A DNA stretch of 6,851 nucleotides from contig CAYQIM010000010.1 in NCBI GenBank assembly GCA_964417555.1, positions 1 through 6,851 of the forward strand, given 5' to 3'. The notes beneath the pieces were generated by a model. It was not told the origin of the DNA and did not search any database. It was given only the letters and a program-made list of their open reading frames with translations. This stretch comes from CAYQIM01 sp964417555. GTDB lineage: Bacteria; Pseudomonadota; Gammaproteobacteria; Diplorickettsiales; Diplorickettsiaceae. Position 1 is the first letter of the stretch, and each line of letters begins with the position of its first letter. Shown here piece after piece: positions 5,853 through 6,851 of the stretch. The position numbers and the translations under genes are program-made.

Positions 5853-6056
5853 CTATTTCTCCGGTATTACTGTGAAATCTCTATATTCGACGTAGCCTTT
5901 TTTCTGCTCTATAAGTCGTTCGTAGTGTGATAATGAACCAACGAGTAACTTGTAATCGTTCTGTCTTAAACGGATGTACTTATTTTGGTTATTAGAACGA
6001 TAATTTTTTATAAATCGATCCAAATCGGCATAAATTTGTTTAACACGTGCTTTCAT
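5853..6056 (-). CDS. Hypothetical 67-aa phage protein
   Basis: This small basic protein has a helical first half (VKQIYADLDRFIKNYRSN), then YIRLRQNDYKLLVGSL (about residues 27-42), and a C-terminal strand-like segment YVEYRDFTVIPEK. It resembles short early-module phage proteins in general shape, with a conserved-looking LRQNDYKLL core, but I cannot name a family. Its ATG overlaps the stop of the 57-aa gene (ATGA), and its own TAG is followed immediately by the zinc-ribbon ATG, so the three are probably translated together. Confidence 0.5.
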   Translation of the reverse strand: MKARVKQIYADLDRFIKNYRSNNQNKYIRLRQNDYKLLVGSLSHYERLIEQKKGYVEYRDFTVIPEK

Positions 6057-6226
6057 TCTTCTCGAATAGACTTGTTAGCTTTTAGAAAATGATAGAGACG
6101 CTGTTGTTTTTCTGCTTCTAAGCGACTATAAATAGCCTGTTTCTTCTTTTCATATTTTTTCTTTGTCCTATTTTCCCTGAATTGTGCTAGGGAAGGTATT
6201 ACTCTATGTAGTAGGTTCTTAAGCAT
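6053..6226 (-). CDS. Hypothetical 57-aa basic protein
   Basis: A 57-aa reading frame starts at the ATG at 6226-6224 with a strong GGAG 8 nt upstream, located inside the end of the replication gene. It ends in a TGA that overlaps the next ATG (ATGA). It encodes MLKNLLHRVIPSLAQFRENR, then a very Lys-rich helix (TKKKYEKKKQAIYSRLEAEKQ) and ends FLKANKSIREE. I do not recognise it. The charged helix suggests a coiled coil or nucleic-acid contact, which is inference. The ribosome-binding site and the coupling on both sides make it a real gene despite its size. Confidence 0.6.
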   Translation of the reverse strand: MLKNLLHRVIPSLAQFRENRTKKKYEKKKQAIYSRLEAEKQQRLYHFLKANKSIREE

Positions 6227-6707
6227 TAGTTGACTCCTTATCTCTATCAGGGGAAAAAATATCTTCTACTTGTTCTATATTGTTTAAATTTTGTTTATAT
6301 AGTTCATTATATGAACTATTAGGTAATAATTTATCCAATTCATGTTGCTCATCATGCTGCTCAATACCCCCCATATGATTTCTTTGAGCACTTTGAGCAC
6401 TTTGAGCTTTTTGAGCAACATGCTCAGTTTTTATACTAAATTGGTTAGAATTGTTAATTAATTGAACTGAATTGGTCAAATTATCTCCATGTTGTTCAAA
6501 ATGCTCAAAAAGCTCATCTTTTTGTGTATGAGCAACTTGATCACCTACTTGAGCAAGTTGGTTTTCTTTAGTTAGTAACCGCCAAATCCAATCGCCTCCA
6601 AAAGGTTCTTTTTTATGTATAATTCCTAATTGTTCTTTTGCACGTCTGACGGTTATCCAAGAATGACCTGATTGATGAGATAAGGTTTTTATCTTCTTAA
6701 TACTCAT
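6219..6707 (-). CDS. C-terminal part of a phage/plasmid helicase-primase (RepA/AAA-type), probably truncated
   Basis: From the first ATG this encodes 162 aa. Residues about 1-45 form the small C-terminal domain that follows RecA-like helicase domains in phage and plasmid replication proteins: SIKKIKTLSHQSGHSWITVR, then RAKEQLGI, then GGDWIWRL (the W-x-W-x-L end). The frame is open upstream of the ATG and reads QEAIDFLADLLKDRP, the expected first helix of the same domain. The ATG is therefore probably internal, and the ATPase part is missing or cut off. Further upstream the frame enters a GC-rich hairpin element, has no ATG, GTG or TTG, and stops at TGA 6842-6840. The last 115 residues are low complexity with repeated AQ, EQ and EH units, encoded by a TGAGCA/TGCTCA repeat cluster. 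The 3' end overlaps the 57-aa gene by 8 nt. Whether the fragment is translated is unclear. Confidence 0.55.
   Translation of the reverse strand: MSIKKIKTLSHQSGHSWITVRRAKEQLGIIHKKEPFGGDWIWRLLTKENQLAQVGDQVAHTQKDELFEHFEQHGDNLTNSVQLINNSNQFSIKTEHVAQKAQSAQSAQRNHMGGIEQHDEQHELDKLLPNSSYNELYKQNLNNIEQVEDIFSPDRDKESTNA
6299..6319. repeat. 9-bp inverted repeat in the replication gene
   Basis: ATAGTTCAT-TAT-ATGAACTAT is a perfect 9-bp inverted repeat with a 3-nt spacer, within the codons for NSSYNELY near the 3' end of the gene. It lies just beside the TGAGCA repeat cluster. It could be a dimeric protein site or a small RNA hairpin; nothing links it to a given protein. Confidence 0.45.
6345..6556. repeat. 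TGAGCA/TGCTCA repeat cluster, candidate iterons of an internal origin
   Basis: The word TGAGCA or its complement TGCTCA occurs exactly nine times, starting at 6346, 6358, 6385, 6394, 6412, 6421, 6502, 6529 and 6550, with near matches at 6403 and 6511. About 0.1 would be expected by chance in this length. Four copies at 6385-6417 (one imperfect) are spaced exactly 9 nt apart. All starts differ by multiples of 3, so the word always has the same codon phase and gives AQ, EQ or EH. The 6427-6490 gap between the two groups is very AT-rich. Iterons beside an AT-rich unwinding region inside a replication gene are the lambda O arrangement, so a phage origin is plausible. A protein-level repeat is the alternative. 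Confidence 0.5.
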
Positions 6708-6759
6708 CGGACGATCTTTTAAAAGATCAGCAAGAAAGTCGATGGCTTCTTGCGACGAG

Positions 6760-6851
6760 ACAATGAGAGCATTGCGGAAGCAATGCGAAGTTGAGGAGCC
6801 CGCGATAGGCGTGCGTTGACGGGCGAAGCAGGAAACGCATCACGCCGTAAA
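6760..6851. repeat. GC-rich multi-stem palindromic element (runs off the window)
   Basis: This segment is much more GC-rich than the genes here and is full of inverted repeats. GCATTGC-GGAA-GCAATGC is at 6769-6786. GCCCG at 6798-6802 pairs with CGGGC at 6820-6824. GGCGTG-CGTT at 6808-6817 matches the complement of 6834-6846 except for a 3-nt bulge. GCGAAG is repeated at 6785 and 6823. Such structure and composition fit a dispersed intergenic or mobile palindromic element. It interrupts the region where the rest of the helicase-primase gene should be. The outer boundary is not visible. Confidence 0.5.

Noticed and set aside
6385..6417. Tandem 9-nt repeats considered as a CRISPR array or microsatellite
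   Set aside because: The units are far too short for CRISPR repeats and have no spacers. The copies extend well beyond the tandem block at irregular multiples of 3, so a simple slippage tract does not explain them.

Overview
The window looks like part of a prophage, or a prophage remnant, in a low-GC bacterium. Nearly every recognisable gene is of a type found in short-tailed (podovirus-like) phages: a small terminase, a head-to-tail connector (portal), a scaffold-like protein, a VRR-NUC nuclease, a zinc-ribbon protein, an SSB and a helicase/primase tail. The SSB and portal types, the low GC and the GC-rich palindromic repeats at both edges would fit a gammaproteobacterium, perhaps a host-associated Legionellales-type lineage. 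That host placement is inference; no rRNA, tRNA or housekeeping marker is present.

Layout, read in the main direction of transcription (minus strand, right to left). (1) 6707-5366 is a replication/early module. It holds the C-terminal part of a phage/plasmid helicase-primase whose tail carries a striking cluster of TGAGCA/TGCTCA repeats, then two small unknown proteins (57 and 67 aa), an NrdR-like zinc ribbon and a VRR-NUC nuclease, all tightly packed. (2) 5322-4399 is an AT-rich gene of unknown function that looks like an accessory (moron) gene. (3) 4004-4402 is the only plus-strand gene, a single-stranded DNA-binding protein, which converges on the accessory gene and diverges from the packaging operon. 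(4) 3868-46 is a compact packaging/head operon in which nearly all genes overlap by 1-17 nt: a 55-aa leader protein, small terminase, a basic 61-aa protein, a probable permuted papain-like protein, a Gln-rich 61-aa protein, portal, a Bbp19-like protein and a scaffold-like protein.

Signs of decay or rearrangement are clear. The portal gene is split by one extra base. No large terminase lies between the small terminase and the portal. The helicase-primase reading frame runs upstream, without a start codon, into a GC-rich multi-stem repeat at the right edge. The left edge, directly after the scaffold gene where the major capsid gene would be expected, holds another GC-richer segment that shares a 10-base word, in inverted orientation, with the right-edge repeat.

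The most interesting signals are the repeat cluster inside the replication gene (a candidate internal origin, arranged like the iterons inside lambda O), the repeats at both module edges, a very stable UUCG-capped hairpin inside the first gene of the packaging operon, and the unrecognised 307-aa accessory gene.
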